DNA of 64,000 nucleotides from Wohlfahrtiimonas sp. G9077 (GTDB lineage Bacteria; Pseudomonadota; Gammaproteobacteria; Cardiobacteriales; Wohlfahrtiimonadaceae), in NCBI RefSeq assembly GCF_002252155.1, contig NZ_NEFD01000003.1, positions 186,001-250,000 of the forward strand, given 5' to 3'. Made by a program: the position numbers and the translations under genes. This document shows, one piece after another, positions 1-9,209 of the stretch. Positions within the stretch are counted from its first letter, which is position 1; each line of letters starts with the position of its first letter. The notes under the pieces were generated by a model, which was not told the DNA's origin, ran no database searches, and was given only the letters and a program-made list of their open reading frames with translations.

Positions 1-1527
1 AGTTTTACTAATTGTGTAGGATTCTACGCCTTCCATTGCCTGACAAATTTTTTCTAATTGCTTGGCAATATAGTCTCCTTGGCGGTATTCATTGTCATGC
101 CAATTAAAAGTCATGCGTGCAAGTGGAATCCCCCAAATATCTTTATAAGTGGGGTCGAGATCAATATAAGCATCTTTATACGACATGACAGAACCTTCTG
201 CATCCATGCCTATTAGACGTTGATAACCATCTTTTTTACCTTGCTTCCAACCTTTGCCCCATTTAGGTGTACCAGGTGCAGAACCAACTTGTGCAATCGG
301 TCGACCACCGGCATTTGCTGCAGTGATATAAGCACCACCAATAAAATTACCTTCTCTATGATCGAAATGTAAACCATTAAAGTCATCAATAACAGTGCCC
401 GCAGCGCCTGCACCAATGAATGGATTATTTTGCGCACCTTCTTTCATGTATACAGTGGCGCTTGTATAGTATTGATACGCAAAATTTTTGCCCACAACAC
501 CTTCACCAGTGTGCGGATTATAAGGTTTTCCAATATTAGAGACCAATAAAAGTTTGACGTTATGGACTTGGAAAGCACAGAGTAAAACTAAGTCAGCTGG
601 TTGAAAAACAAGCTGACCTTCACCATTAACATAGGTCACACCTGTAGCAATATCACCCTGATCATTGGTATTGACTTTAATTACTTCACATTGTGTACGT
701 AACTCAAAATTTGGGCTTGGCATTAAAGCAGGTAAAATAGTGGTTTGTGGGCTGGCTTTAGAGTACATATAACAACCAAAGTCCTCACAGTAACCACAGT
801 AGTTACAAGGACCTAAGCGAACGCCATATGGATTGGTATAGGGCTTAGAGGCATTTGATGCAGGCAATGGAAATGGATGTAGCCCAATTTTCTTTGTGGC
901 TTTCTCAAAAACTTGGCCACTGAAAAGAGTTTTAAGGGGAGGATTTGGATAATTACCACTTCTTGGTGCATCGTAGGGGTTGCCGCCTGGAATGATTTTG
1001 CCATTGATGTTGCCAGCTTGCCCAGAAGTACCGCACACATTTTCGAACATGGTAAAGTGTGGCTCTAACTCTTCATAGGAAACAGGATAATCCTGAATGG
1101 TCATGTCTTCGGGAATGAAATCAGCTCCATATTTTTCTGTATACATGGTACGAATTTTTAAATCTTCAGGTAGAGCTCGCCATGTCATACCATTCCAATG
1201 GAAGCCGCAGCCACCGACATTGGTACCTAAATAAAAGGAGCCCAGTTCCCGATAAGGAACAGCAGTATCCTTTAGATTATAGCGAATGGTCACCGTATTA
1301 TTTTTCATGCGTTGAAAGAGTTTAAATCGTTGAACATAAGCCAATTCATCTGCAACACTTGGATAAGGTGCAGCAGTCGCAGTTGTACGATGATCACCGC
1401 GTTCTAAAGCAACAACGTCTAAGCCGATGTCAGTGAGCTCTTTTGATACAATTGCACCTGTCCAGCCAAGACCAACCACCACAACATCTTTTTTTGGCAT
1501 CACTTTTTCAGGGTTTTTATTTAGCAT
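1..1527 (-). CDS. GMC-family dehydrogenase flavoprotein, gluconate 2-dehydrogenase-like large subunit (partial, C-terminus beyond left edge)
   Basis: The minus strand is open from an ATG at 1527 to the window edge (509 codons), so the C-terminus is missing. The N-terminus has an FAD-binding Rossmann motif (VVVVGLGWTGA, about residues 15-25), then a GGCGFHWNGMTWR stretch typical of the gluconate/2-ketogluconate/fructose dehydrogenase branch of GMC flavoproteins. A cysteine cluster CNYCGYCEDFGC lies near residues 238-250. Equivalent cysteines in fructose/gluconate dehydrogenases are reported to hold an Fe-S cluster. The protein should oxidise a sugar acid, polyol or alcohol in the periplasm, exported by piggyback on the Tat-targeted small subunit encoded just upstream (5-bp gap). 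The usual partner, a multihaem cytochrome c, would lie off the left edge. Substrate cannot be read from the sequence. Confidence 0.88.
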   Translation of the reverse strand, partial: MLNKNPEKVMPKKDVVVVGLGWTGAIVSKELTDIGLDVVALERGDHRTTATAAPYPSVADELAYVQRFKLFQRMKNNTVTIRYNLKDTAVPYRELGSFYLGTNVGGCGFHWNGMTWRALPEDLKIRTMYTEKYGADFIPEDMTIQDYPVSYEELEPHFTMFENVCGTSGQAGNINGKIIPGGNPYDAPRSGNYPNPPLKTLFSGQVFEKATKKIGLHPFPLPASNASKPYTNPYGVRLGPCNYCGYCEDFGCYMYSKASPQTTILPALMPSPNFELRTQCEVIKVNTNDQGDIATGVTYVNGEGQLVFQPADLVLLCAFQVHNVKLLLVSNIGKPYNPHTGEGVVGKNFAYQYYTSATVYMKEGAQNNPFIGAGAAGTVIDDFNGLHFDHREGNFIGGAYITAANAGGRPIAQVGSAPGTPKWGKGWKQGKKDGYQRLIGMDAEGSVMSYKDAYIDLDPTYKDIWGIPLARMTFNWHDNEYRQGDYIAKQLEKICQAMEGVESYTISKT

Positions 1528-1532
1528 AGTTT

Positions 1533-2222
1533 TTAACCTCTCTTGCCAGCAATATCAACAGGACCATAAGGATAGACAGCCCCAGGTTTATCAACGAAAT
1601 CCATAAAATCAGCACGCGCGCCTGGAAAGCCTACTAATTTCCAGCCGATCATATTTTTATTGCCGCCATATTTTGGATCAGATAGAAACCCTTCTTGTGT
1701 ATTTTTCCATAAGAGATTGAAAAATGTGGTGGACGATGAAATGCCTTTTAGTGGAATTTTTCCATTTTCCATGGCATGCATCATCTCAATTTTTAGATCA
1801 TCACTTAACGCATGAAACGGTTGCTGATGTTTTTCAATAACATATGCATCAATCTGCGCAATGGCATGGCGATACAATTCATTTGGCGCATATTGCTCTT
1901 GATAGCCCAATGTTGGCAGTGCATCAATATGGTAAGGCGGATGCATATAAAAGAGCTCGCCTTTCCCAAATTCTGTGAGCATTTGACGATCAATAAACTC
2001 AGGCACGCCCGCCTCTAATGCACCGCCGCCCAGTTCATCAGCGGGAATGAGCTGATCTGTAATGGCATTGATGAATGCCCACTCATCAGAATTAAAATAT
2101 TGTGGTTGGTACGTGGCATTTTTCTGACTTTGTGCCAGTGCGATCGTTGGCACAAAGCAAAGTGTAGATGTGGCAATGGAAGTTTGAATGAACTTCCGAC
2201 GAGATGGATCATATTTTTTCAT
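1533..2222 (-). CDS. Gluconate 2-dehydrogenase subunit 3 family protein (Tat-exported small subunit)
   Basis: A 229-residue protein with a twin-arginine signal (SRRKFIQTS, then a hydrophobic stretch ending near ALAQS). The body matches the gluconate dehydrogenase subunit 3 family (WAFINAITDQLIPADELGGGALEAG near residues 50-75). This subunit is thought to carry the cofactor-loaded flavoprotein through the Tat pore. Two in-frame ATGs are close together at 2228 and 2222. The GGAG at 2230-2233 sits 7 nt before the 2222 ATG but only 1 nt before the other, so 2222 is chosen. It is the first gene of the operon with the GMC flavoprotein. Confidence 0.87.
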   Translation of the reverse strand: MKKYDPSRRKFIQTSIATSTLCFVPTIALAQSQKNATYQPQYFNSDEWAFINAITDQLIPADELGGGALEAGVPEFIDRQMLTEFGKGELFYMHPPYHIDALPTLGYQEQYAPNELYRHAIAQIDAYVIEKHQQPFHALSDDLKIEMMHAMENGKIPLKGISSSTTFFNLLWKNTQEGFLSDPKYGGNKNMIGWKLVGFPGARADFMDFVDKPGAVYPYGPVDIAGKRG

Positions 2223-2375
2223 CAGCATTCTCCATAAGCACAGTGGTTAATTTTATAAATAATTATTAATTAATATTTTATTGTAGTTTATCAAAAATAA
2301 TTATTTTAATTAATGATTTTTTTATAGTTATAAAATTGATAAATATCAAGTTTGTTATGGGATAGGGTGTGAATC

Positions 2376-2400
2376 AAAAGCCCGCAATGCGGGCTTTTTT
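2376..2400 (-). terminator. Rho-independent terminator behind ttrA (possibly bidirectional)
   Basis: A perfect hairpin AAAAGCCCGC / GCGGGCTTTT with a 3-nt loop, followed by T-runs on both strands. It lies directly after the ttrA stop (2406) and ahead of the dehydrogenase operon that starts at 2222, so it separates the two minus-strand operons. The remaining 2223-2375 stretch is very AT-rich and probably holds the dehydrogenase promoter; I could not assign boxes. Confidence 0.85.
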
Positions 2401-2405
2401 TAATC

Positions 2406-5400
2406 TTAAGCTTTCGTGATGCGGGCAGGGATGCCTTGGCGCACCACAGCGCCGGTTGCCCAATCAAGCCACGGCGCCGGAATGGGGCGACTTGGATCTT
2501 GGATCGCTAAATCATTGAGGTTGAGGCCGCTGCCCACATGGCGATTAAAATAGAGCGGTTCGCCATCAATGTAGTGCGCGCGGGCGCCCATATCGCGGTG
2601 ACCATAACCATGTTCAATGGCAATCACACCCGGCATCACGCCATCGAGTACCATGATTTGCGCCTCTTTTCGACCGGAGGGCGATTCGATGAAGACAGAA
2701 TCACCGTTGGTAATGTTCAGCAAATCTGCATCCACTTGACTGATGGCCACAATGTTGGTGGGTTTGATCATGCGCATGCGAAGGTTAGAGCCTGCCGTGC
2801 TGCTAATCAGGTTGGACTTAAATGAGGTGAGTAAAAATGGCCATTGATCTTTACGATAATGGCTGCGCATGTCCGAGCCATCCATAAAGCGCGCAGGATA
2901 ATAGGTTGGGCAACCGCTGTAACGCTCACCATTGGTGCTGTGCGTGTGTACGCTGACATTTTCATTCCACAATTGCATCGTCATGGGCCATTTTTTACGA
3001 AGGTGATCACCATCCCAACCGGTGTCAAAATGGTTGGTTCGCCCACCGCGTGCATACACATAGGCCACTTTGGCTTGTTCTTCTGGTTTCAGCACGGCTT
3101 GAATCTTTGGCAAAATGCGCGTCACGCCCGTCAGCACAAGGTCAGATTCTGTTGCATTGTTCACGGGTGCATCATCAAAGGCCACATTTGCGGCGGCGCG
3201 CAAATAATAATCCTCAGGGCGTTTGAATGGATAATGAATGGATGGATCTTTGGCATCCTGAATCGCTTCATCACCAAAACCTGGTAAATTCATGCGCTCG
3301 CCAATGGCGATGAAAAAGCTCTCCATGCAGATGGGATCGCCATTGACGGTTTTCTCAACACGCGGTTCCACCACCGGCCAACGCGCCGTTGTGGCTTTAA
3401 AGGGTACGCCGCCCCAAGGCGCGGTAAAGCCCCAGCTTTCAAAGTTATGCGTATCTGGCACGATGTAATCGGCAAAGGCGGTGGTTTCATTGATGAATGC
3501 ATCCACAGCGACAAAGAGCGGCAACACTTTTGGATCGGCCAATTGCTTGCCCAATAATTGCCTGAAGCCTGCAATGCCGTACACCGGATTGGTCATGTGG
3601 CTGATCCATGCTTTTAATGGATAAGGATCTTGGGCAAGGGCAGAGATCAACACTTCAGAGCTTTGTCCGCCGGCAAATGGATACCAAGGGCGCTTGGCAG
3701 GATATGGATTTTTACCGGCTTTGATGAGTGCTTTATAATCCGTGGAGGTTTCATACGGCTTTTTCGCGCGGGCAAGCAGCATCCCTTTTGGTTGCACCAT
3801 GCCTTTAAAATTGACTAGGTTATAACGTGGTCCGGGTGCGTACTCTTTAAATTTACCGCCATTGACCAACAAACCGCCTTTGTGATTCATATTGCCAATC
3901 AACACATTGAGCGCCATGACAGACCAAGCATTGTAAAAACCATTGCCGCTCATCATACCGCCATGCGTAATGACTGCCGCTTTTCTGCCGTGACTTGTGA
4001 ATTTTTTGGCCAATGCTTCAATGGTTGCAACGGGCACGCCGCATAAGTCACTATATTCTTCTAAAGTGTAGCGATGGGCCGATTCTGTCAATAAGGTAAA
4101 GCTTGATTTGACAAGTGGCGTGCTGCCATCTTTTAAACGAACCGGCGCTTCGACATAAAGGCGGCCGGTGAGACAATCATCGGCTTTCATTAAAGCATTG
4201 CTTGCCTCATCCATCACCAACAATGCACTCTCTAAACGTGGGCCATCCATTTCGGTGATGTCCCATTCGCGCAAAAATTGGCCATACAAAGGATGCGATT
4301 CATCACTGATCACAAGATGCGTCGCATTGGAAACACTCACTTCTTGATGGTGCGCCATGCCGGCTTTGCCCGGTGTTTGAAGATAGGTTGCGTTGTACCA
4401 TTGTTGATCGATGATCACGCGCATCAACGCCATGGCCATCGCGGAATCTGTCCCCGGTAAAATGGGAATCCAGCGGTTGTCATCCACCGCCAATGTATTG
4501 GTGAGTTGAAGATTGGGCGCGATCACCACATAAGAGAATTCTTCAGGCGTTTTGGTGCGGGCTTTGGCCAATAAGCGGCCTTGGCGTTTGAATGGATTGC
4601 CCGATTGCGCAGGCGATGTGCCCATAAACAGGGCAAATTCAATGTGATCAAAATCTGGTTTGGCATGGGCATTTTTTTGCATGTCATCCATGACGGCGCC
4701 AGAACCTAAACGGTATGCGAGCCCGCAATAGGAGCCATGCTGTGCAAAGTTTTTACTGCCAAATGAGTTAAAGGTAAAGCGTTTTGCAAGCTCTTCGCGT
4801 CCTTCATTGCCGGCATCGGTGACCAAAAGCTGATTGGCTTTCGGGCCATATTCCGGGAAATTGGGGTCAATTGGCGTCTCTAAATCTCGAATGGCACGTA
4901 AACCCTCCACATGACCTTCGCCAAAAAGATCACCGCCTTCCACCACTTCTTTGACCAATTGCTCAAAGGAGATGCGTTGCCATTTGCCTTCGCCGCGTTT
5001 GCCGACGCGTTTTAATGGCGTTAAAACGCGGTAAGGACTTGTTAAACCTTCGCCCATCGCCGCGCCACGTGCACACGCTGTTGAGCGATCATTGATGCCG
5101 GACTCGCCGCCTAAGCGCACCCAAGCCTCTTCAATGGGTAGATCATAAGGGTAATGTTCATCATGGGATAATGGGCTATAAGGATTGCCACAAATGCGTA
5201 AAACCTCATTTTTCCCTTGATCCACGCGCACACGCACGCCGCACACTGTCCAGCAGCCAAAGCATTGCGTATTGGACATCACTTGTCCCGGCGTTTGGGT
5301 GAAGTGTCCATCTTTAATCACACCTTCCACTGTTAAGGCATTGCCAAAAATGCGGTTGTCCGTGGGCTCAGCTGAGGTGCCTTTGATCATGCCCACCGCC

Positions 5401-5504
5401 ATGTTTTTAGCGGTATTGCTATAACCTGCAATGAATGCACCAACACCGCCTGCGGCTGCGAGGCCTTTGAGAAGATTGCGACGTTTTTTGTTGGTTTTAT
5501 CCAT
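2406..5504 (-). CDS. ttrA: Tetrathionate reductase catalytic subunit TtrA (molybdopterin)
   Basis: A 1032-residue molybdopterin oxidoreductase that reduces tetrathionate to two thiosulfates in the periplasm. The N-terminus is a Tat signal (KKRRNLLKGLAAAGG). A cysteine set CFGCWTVC plus a later ICGNPYSP cysteine (about residues 81-110) forms the [4Fe-4S] cluster near the active site. GSYCGLAYR (about residue 258) carries the likely Mo-ligand cysteine. The length agrees with Salmonella TtrA (about 1020). The ATG has AAGGAG 6 nt upstream and overlaps the ttrC stop by 8 bp. The order ttrB-ttrC-ttrA plus the divergent TtrSR pair supports TtrA over the related polysulfide or arsenate reductases. 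Confidence 0.93.
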   Translation of the reverse strand: MDKTNKKRRNLLKGLAAAGGVGAFIAGYSNTAKNMAVGMIKGTSAEPTDNRIFGNALTVEGVIKDGHFTQTPGQVMSNTQCFGCWTVCGVRVRVDQGKNEVLRICGNPYSPLSHDEHYPYDLPIEEAWVRLGGESGINDRSTACARGAAMGEGLTSPYRVLTPLKRVGKRGEGKWQRISFEQLVKEVVEGGDLFGEGHVEGLRAIRDLETPIDPNFPEYGPKANQLLVTDAGNEGREELAKRFTFNSFGSKNFAQHGSYCGLAYRLGSGAVMDDMQKNAHAKPDFDHIEFALFMGTSPAQSGNPFKRQGRLLAKARTKTPEEFSYVVIAPNLQLTNTLAVDDNRWIPILPGTDSAMAMALMRVIIDQQWYNATYLQTPGKAGMAHHQEVSVSNATHLVISDESHPLYGQFLREWDITEMDGPRLESALLVMDEASNALMKADDCLTGRLYVEAPVRLKDGSTPLVKSSFTLLTESAHRYTLEEYSDLCGVPVATIEALAKKFTSHGRKAAVITHGGMMSGNGFYNAWSVMALNVLIGNMNHKGGLLVNGGKFKEYAPGPRYNLVNFKGMVQPKGMLLARAKKPYETSTDYKALIKAGKNPYPAKRPWYPFAGGQSSEVLISALAQDPYPLKAWISHMTNPVYGIAGFRQLLGKQLADPKVLPLFVAVDAFINETTAFADYIVPDTHNFESWGFTAPWGGVPFKATTARWPVVEPRVEKTVNGDPICMESFFIAIGERMNLPGFGDEAIQDAKDPSIHYPFKRPEDYYLRAAANVAFDDAPVNNATESDLVLTGVTRILPKIQAVLKPEEQAKVAYVYARGGRTNHFDTGWDGDHLRKKWPMTMQLWNENVSVHTHSTNGERYSGCPTYYPARFMDGSDMRSHYRKDQWPFLLTSFKSNLISSTAGSNLRMRMIKPTNIVAISQVDADLLNITNGDSVFIESPSGRKEAQIMVLDGVMPGVIAIEHGYGHRDMGARAHYIDGEPLYFNRHVGSGLNLNDLAIQDPSRPIPAPWLDWATGAVVRQGIPARITKA

Positions 5505-6573
5505 GATGTGCTCCTTTAAACGTAAACCAGCGATCGTTGAGTAGGCTCCAAACGGTGATCAAAAGGGTGATCCATAAGCCAAAGGTGGAGATGATGCCAA
5601 GGGCACCATCAAATCCCCATGAGAGATGGTAAGGATTGATGAAAATATTGTATTTTGGCAACGTTTGCGCTTGCATAAGGATCGCCCAGCGAATCGTCCA
5701 TGCCAACGATAAACTCATGAGGGAGAGCAACAAATAGAGATAAGGGGAGAGCGTACGTTTGCTTGTCCATGTCAACAGTGTAAAGAGCATTAAAGAAACC
5801 CAATACACCACCAACCCTAAACCAATGGTGAACCAAACGCTGCCTTGTTCGGGCAAGGCGCGAAAAGCTGCCCCCGCTGGCGACTCGGACAAACCCCACC
5901 CCACCAATGTCACGAGTACGCCAGAGAGCGCAATGAGCTGGATGTGCGTTAAACACGCAGCGTTTTCTGTGATGTTTGCAAAACGTTGCCAAGTTTTCAC
6001 CAGCATCGGCAAGGTTTGCAAAGCCGTAAAAAAGAGCACCCATGGCAGCCACGGCGTGTGCCAAATGGCTTGGGCTTGCACGATGTTCACCTCTTTACCG
6101 GTGTAGAGCAAAATGCCAAAGGCAAAAAGGGCAAGGCAAATGCCCGTCCATGGTAAGATTTTGCTTTCGTTAAAGTTAAACCAATGAAGCGCTCTGAACC
6201 ATTTAAAGAGCTTGTCAGGATCAGTATTTTCACGCAGCACCAGTAAAAATTGTGCCAATAAGAAGATCACAAAAAATGGCACAATGATGGCACCAATCCA
6301 CATCCATGACCATGGTGTAAAGGAGAGATAAAAGTTTAGAATGCGCCCGGGTTGATGAAGGTCAGCGCTCAAAGCAATCGGGCCCACAATGCCGGTTGTG
6401 ACGGCAATGGCCAATGTGATGAGTTCTGCACTTTGGTATTGTCCGCGGTGAAATAATCGTAAATACACCGCAAGCAAGGCGCCAGTTGCGGCAATGCCAA
6501 TGAAGAAAAAGTATTGCACCGCCCATGGGAGCCATGCCAATTCTTGGGGATGAGTCAACAATTCACGGATCAT
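5497..6573 (-). CDS. ttrC: Tetrathionate reductase membrane subunit TtrC (NrfD/PsrC family quinol oxidase)
   Basis: A 358-residue integral membrane protein with about nine hydrophobic segments, of the NrfD/PsrC family. It takes electrons from quinol and passes them to the TtrB iron-sulfur subunit. The start ATG overlaps the ttrB stop as ATGA (6570-6573) and has AGGAGG about 7 nt upstream, a typical translational coupling. The stop overlaps the ttrA start. Confidence 0.92.
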   Translation of the reverse strand: MIRELLTHPQELAWLPWAVQYFFFIGIAATGALLAVYLRLFHRGQYQSAELITLAIAVTTGIVGPIALSADLHQPGRILNFYLSFTPWSWMWIGAIIVPFFVIFLLAQFLLVLRENTDPDKLFKWFRALHWFNFNESKILPWTGICLALFAFGILLYTGKEVNIVQAQAIWHTPWLPWVLFFTALQTLPMLVKTWQRFANITENAACLTHIQLIALSGVLVTLVGWGLSESPAGAAFRALPEQGSVWFTIGLGLVVYWVSLMLFTLLTWTSKRTLSPYLYLLLSLMSLSLAWTIRWAILMQAQTLPKYNIFINPYHLSWGFDGALGIISTFGLWITLLITVWSLLNDRWFTFKGAHHG

Positions 6574-7304
6574 AATTTCACCTCCTGCCAGAGCATCGCT
6601 TGACCGTGGACATTACGCGTAAAGGCTTCATCGAGCCCGATGTAAAAGACTTGAGGAATCGTGCCTTGTTCGGGTTTGAGCACTTTAATCTCATCTTTGA
6701 ATGTATTGAGTATTTGACTGATCTCGCTGTCAGGATCTTTCATATCCCCGATGATGCGCGCACCGCCCACACAAGATTCCACACAGCCTGGCAACAATCC
6801 TGCCTCTAAACGATGGACGCAAAAGGTGCATTTATCCGCCGTGCCCGTTTCATGGTTAATGAAGCGCGCTTCATAAGGGCAAGCTTGTACGCAGTAAGCA
6901 CAGCCAACGCAGCGTTTATTGTCCACAACCACAATGCCATCTTTACGCTGAAAGGTGGCTTGAACAGGGCAGACAGGCACACATGGCGGATTGTCACAAT
7001 GATTACACAAACGCGGTAAAACCACATTGGTGGCTTCTTGATGATGCTCATTGATCACTTGATATTGGCGCACTGTGGTGCGAAATTGCCCAGGCGGCAT
7101 TTGATTTTCTACAGAACAGCTCACTGTGCACGCTTGGCAGCCGATGCAGCGCCTTAAATCGATGATCATGCCATAGCGTTTTGTGCCATCACCTTCGCGG
7201 CGATCCGGTGCCATCAAAGCTTGGGCTTGCGTTAAGCTCATGACTGTTGCGCCTGCTGTGATGGTGGCGAGTTGTTTTAAAAGATCTCGACGATTCAAAT
7301 TCAT
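6570..7304 (-). CDS. ttrB: Tetrathionate reductase iron-sulfur subunit TtrB
   Basis: A 244-residue ferredoxin-like electron-transfer subunit with a Tat signal (NRRDLLKQLATITAGA). Four cysteine groups are visible: CIGCQACTVSC, CNHCDNPPCVPVC, CVGCAYCVQAC and CTFC...CVESC, enough for four [4Fe-4S] clusters as in DmsB/PsrB/TtrB. It links TtrC to TtrA. An in-frame ATG at 7313 has an AGG directly against it; the ATG at 7304 has better-spaced purine-rich sequence (AGGATGAGG) and puts the twin arginines nearer the N-terminus, so 7304 is preferred. It is the first gene of ttrBCA. Confidence 0.92.
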   Translation of the reverse strand: MNLNRRDLLKQLATITAGATVMSLTQAQALMAPDRREGDGTKRYGMIIDLRRCIGCQACTVSCSVENQMPPGQFRTTVRQYQVINEHHQEATNVVLPRLCNHCDNPPCVPVCPVQATFQRKDGIVVVDNKRCVGCAYCVQACPYEARFINHETGTADKCTFCVHRLEAGLLPGCVESCVGGARIIGDMKDPDSEISQILNTFKDEIKVLKPEQGTIPQVFYIGLDEAFTRNVHGQAMLWQEVKL

Positions 7305-7448
7305 AAACCTCATCCTTTTTATTTGTGATTTCCCAAAAAACCACTAGAATCATGTGAATATCATCGAGGTTTTTGCATATTCTCTCTATTGTGGGAAACC
7401 ACATTCAGGGGCAAAGATTGATCTGTGGCAAGAAAGGAAACAACTATA
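7305..7448. promoter_or_regulatory. Divergent ttrB/ttrS control region with a perfect dyad
   Basis: The 144 bp between the ttrBCA operon and ttrSR must contain both promoters. A perfect dyad TGTGG-GAAA-CCACA lies at 7390-7403 and is a candidate TtrR site. An FNR-like sequence TTGATctgtGGCAA at 7418-7431 matches one half-site fully and the other partly. In Salmonella, ttrBCA needs both TtrR and the FNR homologue, so both elements are plausible. Assignment is inference from position and symmetry. Confidence 0.5.
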
Positions 7449-9209
7449 ATGATCAAAAGGTTTCGGCAGTGGTGGTTTTGTGTGTGTTTGCTCACAAGTG
7501 GCATGATGGCGTATGCACAAGATGTGGAAGATGCCTTAACGATTGCCATTTTAGCGCCGATGGGTGCACAAGAGACCTTAGAGAGTTGGCAAGGCTTTCA
7601 AACGTTGCTGGCCAGTCATTTAGATCGTTCAGTGGTTGTGTTACCGGTGACGTTTGAAGAATTTCAAACAGTGGCAAAAGATGCATCGGTCGATTTATTG
7701 ATTGCAAATCAAACGGCATTTTTATCCATTTTTCCAGAGGTCAAATGGCGCTGGTTGGCAAGCCTTGATCAAAACAGCGCCTTGTTTAATCCTGAATCTG
7801 CCATTGGCAGTGCAATTGTGGTGCGAAAAAACAGCCAGATTCGCACGTTAGAAGATTTAAAAGGCCAGCGAGTGACGGCCGTGTCTAAAGATGCATTGGG
7901 TGGATTTTTACTGGGGTATAAAGCCATTTATGATGCAGGATTGTCCGCGCCTGATGATTATTTCATTGAGATGACAGGCTTTCCCATTGAGCGCGGTATT
8001 TTTCTGGTGGAAAGCGGTTTGGCGGCAGCGGCCATTTTACCCACCTGTTTATTGGAAACTTTAGGGCAATCAGGGTTGCTGAATGTGGCAGATTTTCGGG
8101 TATTAAATGAGGTGCAAGGTGGGCGTTGTCGAAGTTCAACGCCATTGTCCTATCATTGGTCATTGGCCGCATTGCCAAGTGTGGATGAAGCTTTGGCACA
8201 AAAGATCGTGCAAATTTTATGGCAGAACACAGATCCTGCCCTCACCACTTGGCAAACCCCAAGCAGTCTTGGGGAAGTGTATGCCATGAAGCGTTTTGCA
8301 GGGCTCATTGAAATTGATGAAACATTGTGGGAAACCTTTGTGCGCCTTGCGAATGAATATAAATTAGGCTTGCTTGCCATCATCTTATTGATGCTCGTGT
8401 TGGCCATGAATCATCTATGGCTCACATATGTTGCCCGTCAGCGCCGCTTTGCTCTAGAGAGCACATATCATCGTCTACATGATTATGAGGCATTGTTGTC
8501 AAAGGCAGATCGCATGAATATTTTGGGTGAAGTGGCCAGCGGCATCGGCCATGAGCTCAATCAACCCTTGATGGCGATTCGCAATTATGCCGAAGGTACA
8601 TTGCTTGGCATTGAGCGCGGCAAAGCACCGAATCAATTCATTCAGCCTTTATCGCGCATCGTGACGCAGGTTGAACAGTGCAGTGCCATCATTAAAAATC
8701 TACAAGCGTGGGTCAAGCCAAAAACCATGCAGCAGTTTGAGTGGTTTAATTTTCATGATTTTATGAATCGGATGCTAGAGATCATTCGGTTACAGACCAA
8801 AAATCGCGTTGTCATCACGTTAGACATCAATTGTGAACAGCAAATTTACACGGTGGTGTCTGTGCTTGAGCAAGTGATGATGAATTCGCTGTTAAATGCG
8901 GTGCAAGCTGGCGCCAGTGAAATCATGATTGAGGCCAGTTGTCATCAGGATTTTTATAAAATCCTCATCAGCGACAATGGCCCCGGATTCACGCAAAGTG
9001 AGTTAGATGCACCTTTTGTGCCATTTCGCACCTCAAAGCCCACCGGTTTAGGTTTAGGCTTGGTGATTTGTGACCGCTTAATGATGGCGGTTGGCGGCAA
9101 ATTCAGAATAGATAACCGCAAAGATGGGATTAAAGGTGCATGTGTGCGCATTATTTTATCGAGCGGATCACAACAGGAGGCAAAGAATGAAGATACACAT
9201 CGTGGATGA
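7449..9209 (+). CDS. ttrS: Tetrathionate sensor histidine kinase TtrS
   Basis: A 586-residue sensor kinase. A signal peptide (MIKRFRQWWFC...AYAQD) is followed by a PhnD-like periplasmic substrate-binding domain (about residues 28-290), one membrane segment (about 305-330), a HisKA helix with the phospho-acceptor in ASGIGHELNQPL, and a HATPase domain with an N-box (NSLLNAVQAG), DNGPGF and GLGLGL motifs. This layout is typical of TtrS. The ATG at 7449 is preferred over the upstream in-frame ATG at 7425 because AAGGAAA precedes it and the signal peptide then starts correctly. It is divergent from ttrBCA and overlaps ttrR by 23 bp. Confidence 0.92.
   Translation: MIKRFRQWWFCVCLLTSGMMAYAQDVEDALTIAILAPMGAQETLESWQGFQTLLASHLDRSVVVLPVTFEEFQTVAKDASVDLLIANQTAFLSIFPEVKWRWLASLDQNSALFNPESAIGSAIVVRKNSQIRTLEDLKGQRVTAVSKDALGGFLLGYKAIYDAGLSAPDDYFIEMTGFPIERGIFLVESGLAAAAILPTCLLETLGQSGLLNVADFRVLNEVQGGRCRSSTPLSYHWSLAALPSVDEALAQKIVQILWQNTDPALTTWQTPSSLGEVYAMKRFAGLIEIDETLWETFVRLANEYKLGLLAIILLMLVLAMNHLWLTYVARQRRFALESTYHRLHDYEALLSKADRMNILGEVASGIGHELNQPLMAIRNYAEGTLLGIERGKAPNQFIQPLSRIVTQVEQCSAIIKNLQAWVKPKTMQQFEWFNFHDFMNRMLEIIRLQTKNRVVITLDINCEQQIYTVVSVLEQVMMNSLLNAVQAGASEIMIEASCHQDFYKILISDNGPGFTQSELDAPFVPFRTSKPTGLGLGLVICDRLMMAVGGKFRIDNRKDGIKGACVRIILSSGSQQEAKNEDTHRG

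Noticed and set aside
1805-2018. Overlapping open frames inside the gluconate dehydrogenase subunit 3 gene
   Set aside because: They are alternative-frame shadows with no ribosome site or family match.
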